NCBI GenBank assembly: GCA_963921195.1
Contig: OY992539.1
Location: forward strand, 155,280,162 to 155,344,161
Length of the DNA: 64,000 bases
Source of the DNA: Pegoplata infirma
Taxonomy: Eukaryota > Arthropoda > Insecta > Diptera > Anthomyiidae
Reading direction: 5' to 3'
How positions within the stretch are numbered: the stretch's first letter is position 1; each line of letters starts with the position of its first letter. A program made the translations under genes and the position numbers. Of the stretch, positions 12,379 to 22,883 are shown piece by piece. The notes below the pieces were generated by a model. It worked only from the letters and a program-made list of their open reading frames with translations. It was not told where the DNA came from and did not search any database.

Positions 12379-15300
12379 CCCAGCAAAATTTTTTGGAATT
12401 GTTTCTTTGGCAATGTATTCTAGAATAGATTCCCCAGTAATGTTACTCCATTCCTCTACTGTTTCCACGGAATCAATAAAAAAAACTTATAATTTTTGAA
12501 AAAAATGTCAAACAGAAAAATAAAGTTTATAAAAAAAAAACTATTTATTTGTTATCTTTTTGTGGACAAAACTTTTGATTTTCGCAGCATTAATTGTGAT
12601 TTTAAATACATTCTGGATACATATGGCAGAAATAACGTAAGTACACATCTTAATTTGGTATATGTACGTGGTACTTACAATTTGTTTTATGGTTTCTTTC
12701 AGATTGCACAAAATACATATTTTAAGATGTAATTTATGAGAACTGATGCTGTCGGCTGTACTCATGGAAATATTAAGAAGCATATTCTATCCATTTTCTC
12801 AAAACTAGAAGCGTGGGATATAATATTCATTGTAAAGGAATGATCAAGGTTGTAGCATGTATGTATCCACAGTTTAACATAATTTTTGATAGGAAAAATG
12901 TCTCAGAATCTGAGACTTTTTCTGTACGAAAAATGTCTCAGAATCTGAGATTTTTTCTATAGGAAAAATGTCTCAGAATCTGAGACTTTTTCTATAGGAA
13001 AAATGTTTTTCTATAGGAAAAATGTCCCAGAATCTGAGACTTATTCTAAAGGAAAAATGTCTCAGAATGTGAAACTTTTTCTAGAGGAAAAATGTCTCAG
13101 AATCTGGAACTTTTTCTAAAGGAAAAATGTCTCAGAATCTGAGACTTTTTCTGAAGGAAAAATGTCTCAGAATCTGAGACTTTTTCTATAGGAAAAATGT
13201 CGCAGAATCTGAGACTTTTTCTATAGGAAAAATGTCGCAGAATCTGAGACTTTTTCTATAGGAAAAATGTGTCAGAATCTGAGACTTTTTCTATAGGAAA
13301 AATGTCTCAGAATCTGAGACTTTTTCTATAGGAAAAATGTCTCAGAATCTGAGACTTTTTCTATAGGAAAAATGTCTCAGAATCTGAGACTTTTTCTATA
13401 GGAAAAATGTCTCAGAATCTGAGACTTTTTCTATAGGAAAAATGTCTCAGAATCTGAGACTTTTTCTATAGGAAAAATGTCTCAGAATCTGAGACTTTTT
13501 CTATAGGAAAAATGTCTCAGAATCTGAGACTTTTTCTATAGGAAAAATGTCTCAGAATCTGAAACTTTTTCTATAGGAAAAATGTCTCAGAATCTGAGAC
13601 TTTTTCTATAGGAAAAATGTCTCAGAATCTGAGACTTTTTCTATAGGAAAAATATCTCAGAATCTGAGACTTTTTCTATAGGAAAATGTCTCAGAATCTG
13701 AGACTTTTTCTATAGGAAAAATGTCTCAGAATCTGAGACTTTTTCTATAGGAAAAATGTCTCAGAATCTGAGACTTTTTCTATAGGAAAAATGTCTCAGA
13801 ATCTGAGACTTCTTCTATAGGAAAAATGTCTCAGAATCTGAGACTTTTTCTATAGGAAAAATGTCTCAGAATCTGTGACTTTTTCTATAGGAAAAATGTC
13901 TCAGAATCTGAGACTTTTTCTATAGGAAAAATGTCTCAGAATCTGAGACTTTTTCTATAGGAAAAATGTCTCAGAATATGAGACTTTTTCTATAGGAAAA
14001 GTGTCTCAGAATCTGAGACTTTTTCTATAGGAAAAGTGTCTCAGAATCTGAGACTTTTTCTATAGGAAAAGTGTCTCAGAATCTGAGACTTTTTCTATAG
14101 GAAAAATGTCTCAGAATCTGAGACTTTTTCTATAAGAAAAATGTCTCAGAATCTGAGACTTTTTCTATAGGAAAAATGTCTCAGAATCTGAGACTTTTTC
14201 TATAGGAAAAATGTCTCAGAATCTGAGACTTTTTCTATAGGAAAAGTGTCTCAGAATCTGAGACTTTTTCTATAGGAAAAGTGTCTCAGAATCTGAGACT
14301 TTTTCTATAGGAAAAGTGTCTCAGAATCTGAGACTTTTTCTATAGGAAAAGTGTCTCAGAATCTGAGACTTTTTCTATAGGAAAAGTGTCTCAGAATCTG
14401 AGACTTTTTCTATAGGAAAAGTGTCTCAGAATCTGAGACTTTTTCTATAGGAAAAATGTCTCAGAATCTGAGACTTTTTCTATAGGAAAAGTGTCTCAGA
14501 ATCTGAGACTTTTTCTATAGGAAAAATGTCTCAGAATCTGAGACTTTGTCTATAGGAAAAATGTCTCAGAATCTGAGACTTTTTCTATAGGAAAAATGTC
14601 TCAGAATCTGAGACTTTTTCTATAGGAAAAATGTCTCAGAATCTGAGACTTTTTCTATAGGAAAAATGTCTCAGAATCTGAGACTTTTTCTATAGGAAAA
14701 ATGTCTCAGAATCTGAGACTTTTTCTATAGGAAAAATGTCTCAGAATCTGAGACTTTTTCTATAGGAAAAATGTCTCAGAATCTGAGACTTTTTCTATAG
14801 GAAAAATGTCTCAGAATCTGAGACTTTTTCTATAGGAAAAATGTCTCAGAATCTGAGACTTTTTCGATAGGAAAAGTGTCTCAGAATCTGAGACTTTTTC
14901 TATAGGAAAAATGTCTCAGAATCTGAGACTTTTTCTATAGGAAAAATGTCTCAGAATCTGAGACTTTTTCTATAGGAAAAACTGTCTCAGAATCTGAGAC
15001 TTTTTCTATAGGAAAAATGTCTCAGAATCTGAGACTTTTTCTATAGGAAAAATATCTCAGAATCTGAGACTTTTTCTATAGGACAAATGTCTCACATTCT
15101 GAGACTTTTTCTATAGGAAAAATGTCTCAGAATCTGAGACTTTTTCTATAGAAAAAATGTCTCAGAATCTGATACATTTTCAATAGGAAATTTTTTTTTT
15201 AGAATCTGTGAATTTTTCTTTACGAAAAAACTATCAGAATCGGAGGCTTTTTCTATGGGAAAAAAATCTCAGAATCTGCGACTTTTTCTATAGAAAAAAT

Positions 15301-15930
15301 GTGTCACAATCTGACAAATTTTTACAACAAATATACTCTTCCGATAACAACAATTCTAAGATTTTGAGACATTTTTCCTGAAGAAAAAGTGTGGTGCTGA
15401 GCCATTTTTTCTGTGGAAAGTGTCGGGTTTCATAAATATATTCTGTTATCTTATATTATTTTAATTAGTTCTATTGGTGTAGTTCTCTCCTTCGTTTTTA
15501 TTGGTTGTTTAAATCCTTAGTACATAAGTCTATAGATTTTCTCTTAATAAGATTATTGTGGTAAAATTATTGTTAGTTTATATGTACTTGTGTATTTATT
15601 TAGTTGTAAAATTTTTGTAAAGAAAAAAAATAAAAAATTAAAAAAAAAAAAATCATTTAATTATTTAGAACTGGTTCAATAATTCATTACATGGAACAGA
15701 TATGTAACCGTTAAAAAATCGCGGAATCCCTTCTTGTACCACTATATGCAACATATTCTAGAATAGATTCCGTAGAACAGATATTTGTTCTAGTTTGGAG
15801 GAAAAGGATGTATTGCTTTCGTGACAATCTCAAACAAAAATCATCGATGATGCAATGCATAGTAGAATCGATTGCAGGGTAGTATAGTTGATTCCACAAC
15901 CGATTCTTTGGAATCGAACATTTTGCTGGG
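12379..15930. mobile_element. TIR element carrying a satellite (3.55 kb)
   Basis: Its ends are CCCAGCAAAATTTTTTGGAATTG and the complement of GAATCGAACATTTTGCTGGG. They resemble the CCCAGCAAAA termini of the MITEs at 7933 and 8951. It interrupts the 30-bp array, whose units continue directly on both sides. The target duplication is not clean: TTG on the left and ATG on the right. Both ends carry a block with 'attctagaatagattcc' inside the terminus. The middle is the 35-bp palindromic satellite. No transposase is seen. Confidence 0.65.
12880..15320. repeat. 35-bp self-complementary satellite, ~70 copies
   Basis: The consensus unit is gaaaaatgtctcagaatctg followed by agactttttctatag. Its core GTCTCAGA-A-TCTGAGAC is a perfect inverted repeat about a central A. 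The outer GAAAAA/TTTTTC also pair and the linker CTATAG is itself palindromic. Copies in the middle are nearly identical; the edges (12880-13130, 15170-15320) are diverged. Variant units with 'gaaaagtgtctc' cluster at about 13997-14520, showing local homogenisation. No coding potential. Confidence 0.95.
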
Positions 15931-16375
15931 ATGTCTTTCAGAAATTTTCTGTAGAAAAATTGTCTCAAAAATTTTCTATAAAAAAATTGTCTTTAAGAAA
16001 TTTTCTATAGAAAAATTGTCTTTGAGACAGTTTCTATAGAAGAATTGTCTTTGATAATTTTCTACAGAAAAATTGCTTGTTAGAAATTTTCTATAGAAAA
16101 CCTGTCTTTCAGAAATTTTTTATAGAAAAATTGTCTATGAGAAATTTTCTATAGAAAAATTGTCTTTGAGAAAGTTTATATAGAAAATTTTTCTTCCAGA
16201 AATTTTCTATAGAAAAATTGAAGAATTGTCTTTCAGAAAGTTTCTATAGAAAATTTGTCTATCAGAAATTTTCTATGGAAGAATTGTCTTTGAGAAATGT
16301 TCTATAGAAAAATTGTCTTTGACAAAGTTTCTATAGAAAAATTGTCGATAAGAAAGTTTCTATAGAAAAATTTGG
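15931..16375. repeat. 30-bp tandem array, right part
   Basis: It continues the 11690-12378 array with units such as 'tctttcagaaattttctata' 'gaaaaattg'. It ends near 16375, just before the gypsy insertion. Confidence 0.85.
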
Positions 16376-16392
16376 TTGTCACTGATCATGTT

Positions 16393-16579
16393 TGTGGTGG
16401 TTGGTGGTAGAGTAATAATAATTTTATTTATAAAACAAATTCGACTTTATTTAATAAGTTGACAAAATAGAATAATTAATTTTCATGATCGACAAAATAT
16501 CAAAACAAAATCCAGGAACACTTAATTATAAAAATATGAAATTAAATTATTTAGAAAGTACTCGAGTTAACACCCTACA
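16393..16579 (-). repeat. Gypsy 3' LTR
   Basis: In element orientation it begins TGTAGGGTGTTAACTCGAG and ends CCACCACA, i.e. TG…CA. It is the downstream LTR of the minus-strand element. The integrase ORF runs a few codons into it and stops there. Confidence 0.93.
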
Positions 16580-18450
16580 CTACTTCCCCTCCGAAAAAAA
16601 TTTATAGGTAATAAATTAAAAGTGACGTGTTTATGTTTCAGTGTAGTGCTGTTACTATTTGTAAGTGTGTTTTTAGTGGGGTTTTCTGTAACTGCTGGTT
16701 TTAACCGATCAATAGGTACTGTTATAGCTTCATTGTCTTTCTCAATTTTAAACCATTTCTTATCCTTTTCAAGAACTTTGAAGGGGCCTTCGTATGGCTG
16801 TTGTAACGATCTTTTGTTAATTGAACGCAAAAATACAAATTTACAACTTCGTAAATCTTGTGGAACATATATACCAGACTCAGGATCTTTGTGATGTTCA
16901 ATATTTGATCTTACGTTCTTAAAATTATTTTTTAATTTGAACAATATATCTGAAGCATCAAATTCTTTTTGTGAAATAACCACTTCTCCAGGCAAACGTA
17001 AATTTTGACCATAAACCATTTCTGCCGGGGTAGCTTTCAAATCCTCTTTATAAACAGAACGCAAACCGAGCAACGCTATTGGAAGTTCTTCATACCACTT
17101 TGAAGAATCCGCTTTAGCCATTAATGTAGCCTTAAGTTGTCTATGAAATCTTTCTATCATTCCATTAGCTTGTGGATGATATGGTGAAGTTGTAATTTTG
17201 TTACTACCTATAAATTTAGTTAACTCAGAAAACATTTGGGATGTGAATTGACTACCTTGATCTGTTGTTATATCAAGCGGTACTCCGAATCTAGAAATAT
17301 AATTTCTTACAAGTGTGTCCACGACAGCGGAAGCCGTTATGTCCCTAAGTGGATACACTTCAGGCCATCGTGAACAACGGTCGATTACCGTTAGTAGATA
17401 TCTGAAACCATGAGAAGGAGGGAGTGGGCCGACAATGTCTATGTGAATATGTTCAAATCGACCATTGGGTACAGGAATTTTAACTATTGGAGATTTAGTA
17501 TGTTTATAAATTTTGGATTTCTGACAATTTAAACACTCTTTTGACCACATATTAATTTCCTTATTCATCTTTGGCCAAAAATATTTCTGTGCTATTAAAC
17601 GTTTAGTTGATCGGGTACCAGGATGGGATATACTATGTAGTTTTGTAAATACAGTTTTGCGAAGAGCTAAAGGAACGTATGGCCGAGGATTATTAAGTGA
17701 TTTTTCACACCAAATTTCTAAATTCATAAAAGGTACTTTCACTAATTCAAGATTGTAAGATGTGCTTGGATCTTTTACAAGTTCCTGAATCTCGGGATCA
17801 TTTTGTTGTTCTTGGAACAATACTCTTAAATTTAAATCTACATTTCCAATGCTATCGATATCGAAAGGTCCTGATAAACTATCAGCTACAATATTGGATT
17901 CTCCTCGTATGTATTGAATATCTGTTGTAAACTGTGATATATATTCTAAATGTCTTGTTTGTCTTGGACTTCTCTCTGTCTTAGAATTCATAGCACAAGT
18001 TAATGGCTTGTGATCTGTGAACACCGTAAAATGTCGTCCTTCTAAAATATATCTAAAATGTTTAACATTCAAGTAAATTGCGAGCAATTCACGATCAAAC
18101 GAACTGTATTTTGTCTCTGAAGTCGTAAGCTTTCTTGAAAAGAACGCTAAAGGTTCTGTTTTTCCTTCAAAACATTGATGTAAAACACCACCAACTGCCA
18201 CATTTGAAGCATCTACAGTCAAAGTCAAGTTTGCATCGCTATTAAAGTGATTCAATAGTACACGTGAAGTAAACCTTTCTTTTACTTCTTCAAATGCTTT
18301 AATAGCCTCGTCATTCCATTCTATATTCTTTGATTTTTTCTTAGTTGCTTTATTAACCATTGCATGCAACATTGAGGTTTTGTGAGCTAATTGTGGAATA
18401 TAACGATGGTAATAGTTAACCATTCCAATAAATTTTTGCATTTGTTTCAT
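16567..18450 (-). CDS. Gypsy pol fragment: RT end, RNase H, integrase (627 aa)
   Basis: This is the C-terminal part of a Ty3/gypsy Pol polyprotein. Residues 1-30 (KFIGMVNYYHRYIP) are the RT thumb/tether segment. RNase H follows with the acidic set D80, E121, D146 and D190. Integrase has the zinc-binding H272, H276, C306, C309 and the catalytic triad D338 (HIDIVGP), D397 (TTDQGSQF) and E433 (NGMIERFH). The frame is open upstream of the first Met, back to the 5' LTR edge (SGDPARIRPSDEKV…), so the annotated start is only the first Met. The RNase H tail (SPRQTRHLEYISQF) resembles CsRn1/Kabuki-type gypsy elements, as far as I can judge by eye. Without RT catalytic residues it cannot work alone. 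Confidence 0.92.
   Translation of the reverse strand: MKQMQKFIGMVNYYHRYIPQLAHKTSMLHAMVNKATKKKSKNIEWNDEAIKAFEEVKERFTSRVLLNHFNSDANLTLTVDASNVAVGGVLHQCFEGKTEPLAFFSRKLTTSETKYSSFDRELLAIYLNVKHFRYILEGRHFTVFTDHKPLTCAMNSKTERSPRQTRHLEYISQFTTDIQYIRGESNIVADSLSGPFDIDSIGNVDLNLRVLFQEQQNDPEIQELVKDPSTSYNLELVKVPFMNLEIWCEKSLNNPRPYVPLALRKTVFTKLHSISHPGTRSTKRLIAQKYFWPKMNKEINMWSKECLNCQKSKIYKHTKSPIVKIPVPNGRFEHIHIDIVGPLPPSHGFRYLLTVIDRCSRWPEVYPLRDITASAVVDTLVRNYISRFGVPLDITTDQGSQFTSQMFSELTKFIGSNKITTSPYHPQANGMIERFHRQLKATLMAKADSSKWYEELPIALLGLRSVYKEDLKATPAEMVYGQNLRLPGEVVISQKEFDASDILFKLKNNFKNVRSNIEHHKDPESGIYVPQDLRSCKFVFLRSINKRSLQQPYEGPFKVLEKDKKWFKIEKDNEAITVPIDRLKPAVTENPTKNTLTNSNSTTLKHKHVTFNLLPINFFRRGSSVGC
16580..16592 (-). 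other. Gypsy polypurine tract
   Basis: On the minus strand, GGAGGGGAAGTAG lies immediately before the 3' LTR, the expected site for plus-strand priming. Confidence 0.7.
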
Positions 18451-18526
18451 GCTTGAAGGACGCTCAAAATTTCGAATTGCAGATACCTTCTCGTCAGAAG
18501 GTCGAATTCTGGCAGGATCGCCAGAA

Positions 18527-18713
18527 TGTGGTGGTTGGTGGTAGAGTAATAATAATTTTATTTATAAAACAAATTCGACTTTATTTAATAAGTTGACAAA
18601 ATAGAATAATTAATTTTCATGATCGACAAAATATCAAAACAAAATCCAGGAACACTTAATTATAAAAATATGAAATTAAATTATTTAGAAAGTACTCGAG
18701 TTAACACCCTACA
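18527..18713 (-). repeat. Gypsy 5' LTR
   Basis: It matches the other LTR at every base I compared. Immediately inside it, the sequence TTCTGGCGATCCTGCCAG is coding sequence for RT (SGDPAR), not a convincing primer-binding site. Confidence 0.93.
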
Positions 18714-18734
18714 ATGTTGAATAAAACGATTCTA

Positions 18735-20045
18735 CACTCAACCAAAAATCATTGTATTCCCAAAGAAAATCATTGTAAATTCAACAGAAATCATTGTTGA
18801 TTTTGACCCTACAAATATTTATGTTGATTTCAATAAAAATTGTTGTCAGTTTTTGTACAAGTTGATCAACTCGTTTTTTTGTAAATCAACTCGTATTTTT
18901 TGTAAACTCAACTCATATTTTTGTTGATATAAGAAATATTATTAATAAAAAAAGCTTGTTGTTATTTGTTAATATTATTTTATTAAGTAAAAATCACAAT
19001 CTTTTTTAGAATTATCACCGGCTTTTTAAGCTGCAATATTTCAACACAAGATTTTCACACACTTCTTTTATTTATGTTTTGCACTCGTAAGCCATTCTCC
19101 AGTTTTCTAATGACACCAAATCAAAAGCCTTAAAAAAAACAAACAAAAATATAATATAGTATGAATACATAAAGTAACCAATGTATTTTATTACTTACCA
19201 AATATTTACAGATCAGAATCTGATCATCAGATCCTATTTTAATTTATTTTTATAATATTAAATATTTTTATAAGAAACAAACACATAAAATAATTTTATA
19301 AGAGACAAACAAATTTCACATTGCAATGCATTGCTACCAACTTGATAATACAAAAATGAACGAGCAGGGTTGTTTTTTCTTTTTTGGTTTTATCTATTGA
19401 ATTCTGTATAAGCGATGTAAAGAGTTGATTCAACTTTACTGATTATTCAACGATATCAATCAACATTAACCCGCTGTCTACACCTGGGAGAAACACTGAG
19501 ATATTTGTATTAAGAAACGTCAAAATCAATCGCAAAGAAATTTTTCTCAGGTGTGGACTAAATATTAGTCTCAGTATTTGATCTCATCAGATAGTTGTTA
19601 TGAGAAATCTCATAAGAACAATCTCTTGAGATCAAGTGTCAAATTTACTTATATTTATATGTTTACAATTTTTTTTTGGGATAAATGGCGTCGAAAAAAG
19701 GAAAAATAAAATAAAACATTAAAAAATAAGTGTATAAACAAATGTATGTGCTTAAATAATAGATTGTACATATATTTATGATGAAAAACATACATAGTTA
19801 TTCCACGGCTGATTGCAAATTATGAAATTTCATAAGAATAATTGCAGCTCGTTTTCCACACCACTTGATATTGAGATAAATATTGAAATTTTCCAACTGT
19901 TTCTCTGCTGACGTTATCTCTGCTTTCATGAAAAAATTCTCCCACGTGTAGATGGTGCGTAATTTTTGTTGAATACGGCAATATTCTGTAAAACTTGATC
20001 TACAATGGGTTTACTAATTTTTCTACTAAGATATTTCTATGAGTG
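18735..20045. mobile_element. TA-MITE 'CACTCA' family, copy E1
   Basis: The left end is CACTCAACCAAAAATCATTG (type A) and the right end is the complement of CACTCATAGAAATATCTTAG (type B). TA flanks both sides (18733-18734, 20046-20047). The two ends share only CACTCA plus scattered bases. TA duplication suggests the Tc1/mariner group. Read from B to A, it contains a conserved intron-like segment (donor gtaagt, acceptor ttttaag). It is interrupted by the element 19470-19959. Confidence 0.8.
19470..19959. mobile_element. 490-bp MITE with TAA duplication inside E1
   Basis: The ends CCCGCTGTCTACACCTGGGA and the complement of TCCCACGTGTAGATGGTGCG are imperfect inverted repeats, flanked by TAA on both sides. 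Other family copies have the uninterrupted target 'aacattaattcttgttgaat' (near 25092), which confirms the insertion point. The 3-bp TAA fits PIF/Harbinger-type elements. Confidence 0.7.
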
Positions 20046-20410
20046 TACGATTATGTTGAAGGCAAGTTTTAAATCAAAAGTATGTATTTTAAGCTTATTA
20101 ATATTTCTTTTTTATTTAAAAAAATTATTAAAAATAAATCTAATTAAAATTTATAATATTGAGCATTTTGTATGGAAGAGGATATATAAAATTGTTAAAT
20201 CAACCTAAAAAAAATACGTCTTTTAACCAATCAAACTGTACCATTTATTTAAATATATTGGCTAAATAAACAAAACTAAATTTGAAATAATGCTTAGTTG
20301 CATTTTGTAAGTTTACCTAAGTTGTTTCGGCTAATAAGCAAAGAAACTTTTCAAGTTGGATTCCTGCGAAAAAACTTAGGTAAATTGTACCCTAAAATTT
20401 TATAATTCCA

Positions 20411-21215
20411 CAATTCGTTTGCTTATTTTTGGTATGACCCAAAGACCATTTACTTTGTTTTGAGAAAAACGAAAAAGAAACTTCTCATCAACTTTATTAA
20501 AAATCTACACGATAGATTTGTTTTTTACTTTTGGTATCGATTGCTTAAAATGTTTTAAGAAAAAATATAAATTTTTATACGTTTTTGCACAAGATATCGA
20601 AAGTTATTATGATTTTAACAAAAAAAGACTTGGTCGCGTTTTGCTCCATATCCCGTTTAAATGAATATTTTCTTAAAAAAATTTAATTTTCTTTCACGTG
20701 GGTCAAAGTCAACCTGAGTTTACCTTATTAAATTATCTTTAATTTTGGCTATAATTAGCAAAGTTGGGGCTGGATATCTTTAAATTCTTACAATAAATTC
20801 ATTCCGGATGAAAATAAAGTGCATAACAATCATAAACAATTGATTTTTAATTCCATTTGGCAAATGGTTTATGGGTTACACCAATAACCAAGCGTCAATT
20901 TTTAGTTTGTTTTGATATGCACCCTTTCAACGTTATATGCATCAAAACAAAAGTAGAGAAAAATATTTTAACTTTTAGGTGTAAAATTTGCTGCATGTTC
21001 AGAAAATTGGCGTATGCAGCAAACCAATGTTAAGATAATCTTAATATTGGGGATATGAAGCAAAGTTAGGGCTGGATATCTTCTAATTTATACGATATAT
21101 AAAAAAATAGATTACGGATTTGGAAAAATTACATATTAATCATATACAATTGATTCCTAACTCCATTTTCCCAAAAATGGTCTTTGGGTCATACCAAAAA
21201 TAAACAAACGAATTG
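20411..21215. mobile_element. TIR element with GGTATGACCCAAAGACCATT ends
   Basis: The arms CAATTCGTTTG…TTTTTGGTATGACCC at 20411-20455 and their complement at 21170-21215 bound an 805-bp AT-rich body without genes. Internal segments (for example the words 'gatagatttgttttt' and 'atttgctgcatg') recur in the element around 43660-47110, so they are related families. The sequence 20046-20410 next to it is AT-rich with nothing recognised. Confidence 0.6.
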
Positions 21216-21361
21216 TTTTTTTTTGGGTGAAGCGCTAGGTAAAATATTTTTTTGCGTGTATATTATAAATTTTATTCTTTTTTTAAGGTTTTAGATTTGG
21301 TGTCATTAGAAAACTCGAGAATGGCTTACGACACAGACCATTCCACAGACCACTCCAAAAT

Positions 21362-22286
21362 TTTATCCTTAACTAACTTTGTTACAGAATTCTGAGATGA
21401 GCTGAACAAAATTTTATTAATTAACGATTTATCAAAAACGTTAATTTTGAAAGTGTTGCTAGTCCACACAAAATTTTTTTGTAGTGTTAAAAATAACTTA
21501 ATATGGAGTTCACACTAGCGACTTTAAACAAGTTGTTTAACAAAACACCAGTAACAGAATAAAAACGTAATGGATACAGAACAAAGACTTTTTTAAACAT
21601 CTCACTTTTAAACACTTCAAAACAGCAAGTGTGAACGCCGTATAATAATCGCTAATATGGAGTTCACACTAGCGACTTTAAACAAGTTGTTTAACAAAAC
21701 ACCAGTAACAGAATAAAAACGTAATGGATACAGAACAAAGACTTTTTTAAACATCTCACTCTTAAACACTTCAAAACAGCAAGTGTGAACGCCGTATAAG
21801 AGAGTAAAACATTAAATGATTTTTATTCTTTAATAGCTCCATAATTTAATCCTTAACTAACTTTGTTACAGAATTCTGAGATGAGGTAAACAAAATTTTA
21901 CTAGTTAACGATTTATCAAAAACATTAATTTTGAAAGTGGGGTTAGTCCACAATTTTTTGTAGTGCATATAATAACCTTTTTATCGCTGATAAAGTATAT
22001 CAGTAGGGGTGTTAACTCTTAAATAGCCCAATAGTTTAATCCTAAACTAATTTTGTTACAGAATTCTGAGATGAGCTGAACAAAATTTTACTAGTAAACG
22101 ATTTATCAAAAATGTTAATTTTGATAGTGAGGCTAGTCCACACAAAATTTCTTTGTATTGTTAAAAATAACTTAATAATCGCTGATTGAGTAAAACCTTG
22201 ATGATTTTTACTCTTAAATAACTCCAAAATTTCATCCTTAACTAACTTTGTTACAGAATTCTGAGATGAGGTAATCAAAATTTTAC
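21362..22286. repeat. ~185-bp tandem repeats with a duplicated MITE
   Basis: A unit containing 'tttgttacagaattctgaga' recurs at about 21380, 21860, 22050 and 22250. Between the first two lies a 143-bp TIR element in two near-identical copies (21502-21644 and 21656-21797). Its ends are TATGGAGTTCACACT and the complement of AGTGTGAACGCCGTA. The copies differ at about one base and are flanked by TAA. Confidence 0.75.
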
Positions 22287-22883
22287 TACACTCATAGAAA
22301 TATCTTAGTAGAAAAATTAGTAAACCCATTGTAGATCAAGTTTTACAGAATATTGCCGTATTCAACAAAAATTAATGTTGATATCGTTGAATAATCAGTA
22401 AAGTTGAATCAACTTTTTACAACGCCTATACAGAATTCAATAGATAAAACCAAAAAAGAAAAAACAACCCTGTTCGTTCATTTTTGTATTATCAAGTTGG
22501 TAGCAATGCATTGCAATGTGAAATTTTTTTGTCTCTTATAAAATTATTTTATGTGTTTGTTTCTTATAAAAATATTTAATATTATAAAAATAAATAAAAA
22601 TAGGATCTGATGATCAGATTCTGATCTGTAAATATTTGGTAAGTAATAAAATACATTGGTTACTCTATGTATTCATACTATATTATATTTTCTTTTGTTT
22701 TTTTTTTTTAAGGTTTTTGATTTGGTGTCATTAGAAAACTGGAGAATGGCTTACGAGTGCATAACATAAATAAACGAAGTGTGTGTGAAAATCTACACTC
22801 ATAGAAATATCTTAGTAGAAAAATTAGTAAACCCATTGTAGACCAAGTTTTACAGATTTTAACAATATTCAATGTTGATATCA

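Larger units (their letters stand above)
16393..18713 (-). mobile_element. Ty3/gypsy retrotransposon, internally deleted (2.3 kb)
   Basis: It has two 187-bp LTRs (16393-16579 and 18527-18713), apparently identical, and a perfect 5-bp target duplication ATGTT (16388-16392 and 18714-18718). On the minus strand the 5' LTR is joined directly to codons in the last third of reverse transcriptase, so leader, gag, protease and most of RT are missing. RNase H and integrase are intact. A purine tract precedes the 3' LTR. Identical LTRs mean a recent insertion. Whether the deletion happened before or after insertion is open. Confidence 0.93.

Noticed and set aside
12880..15320. CRISPR array
   Set aside because: There are no variable spacers; the whole 35-bp unit repeats, in a eukaryotic transposon.
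16622..16894. 90-codon plus-strand frame with hydrophobic start
   Set aside because: Antisense shadow of the gypsy integrase C-terminus.
18505..18526. Gypsy primer-binding site TGGCGATCCTGCC
   Set aside because: The same bases translate in frame as SGDPARIRP at the right place of RT, so they are coding sequence joined to the LTR.
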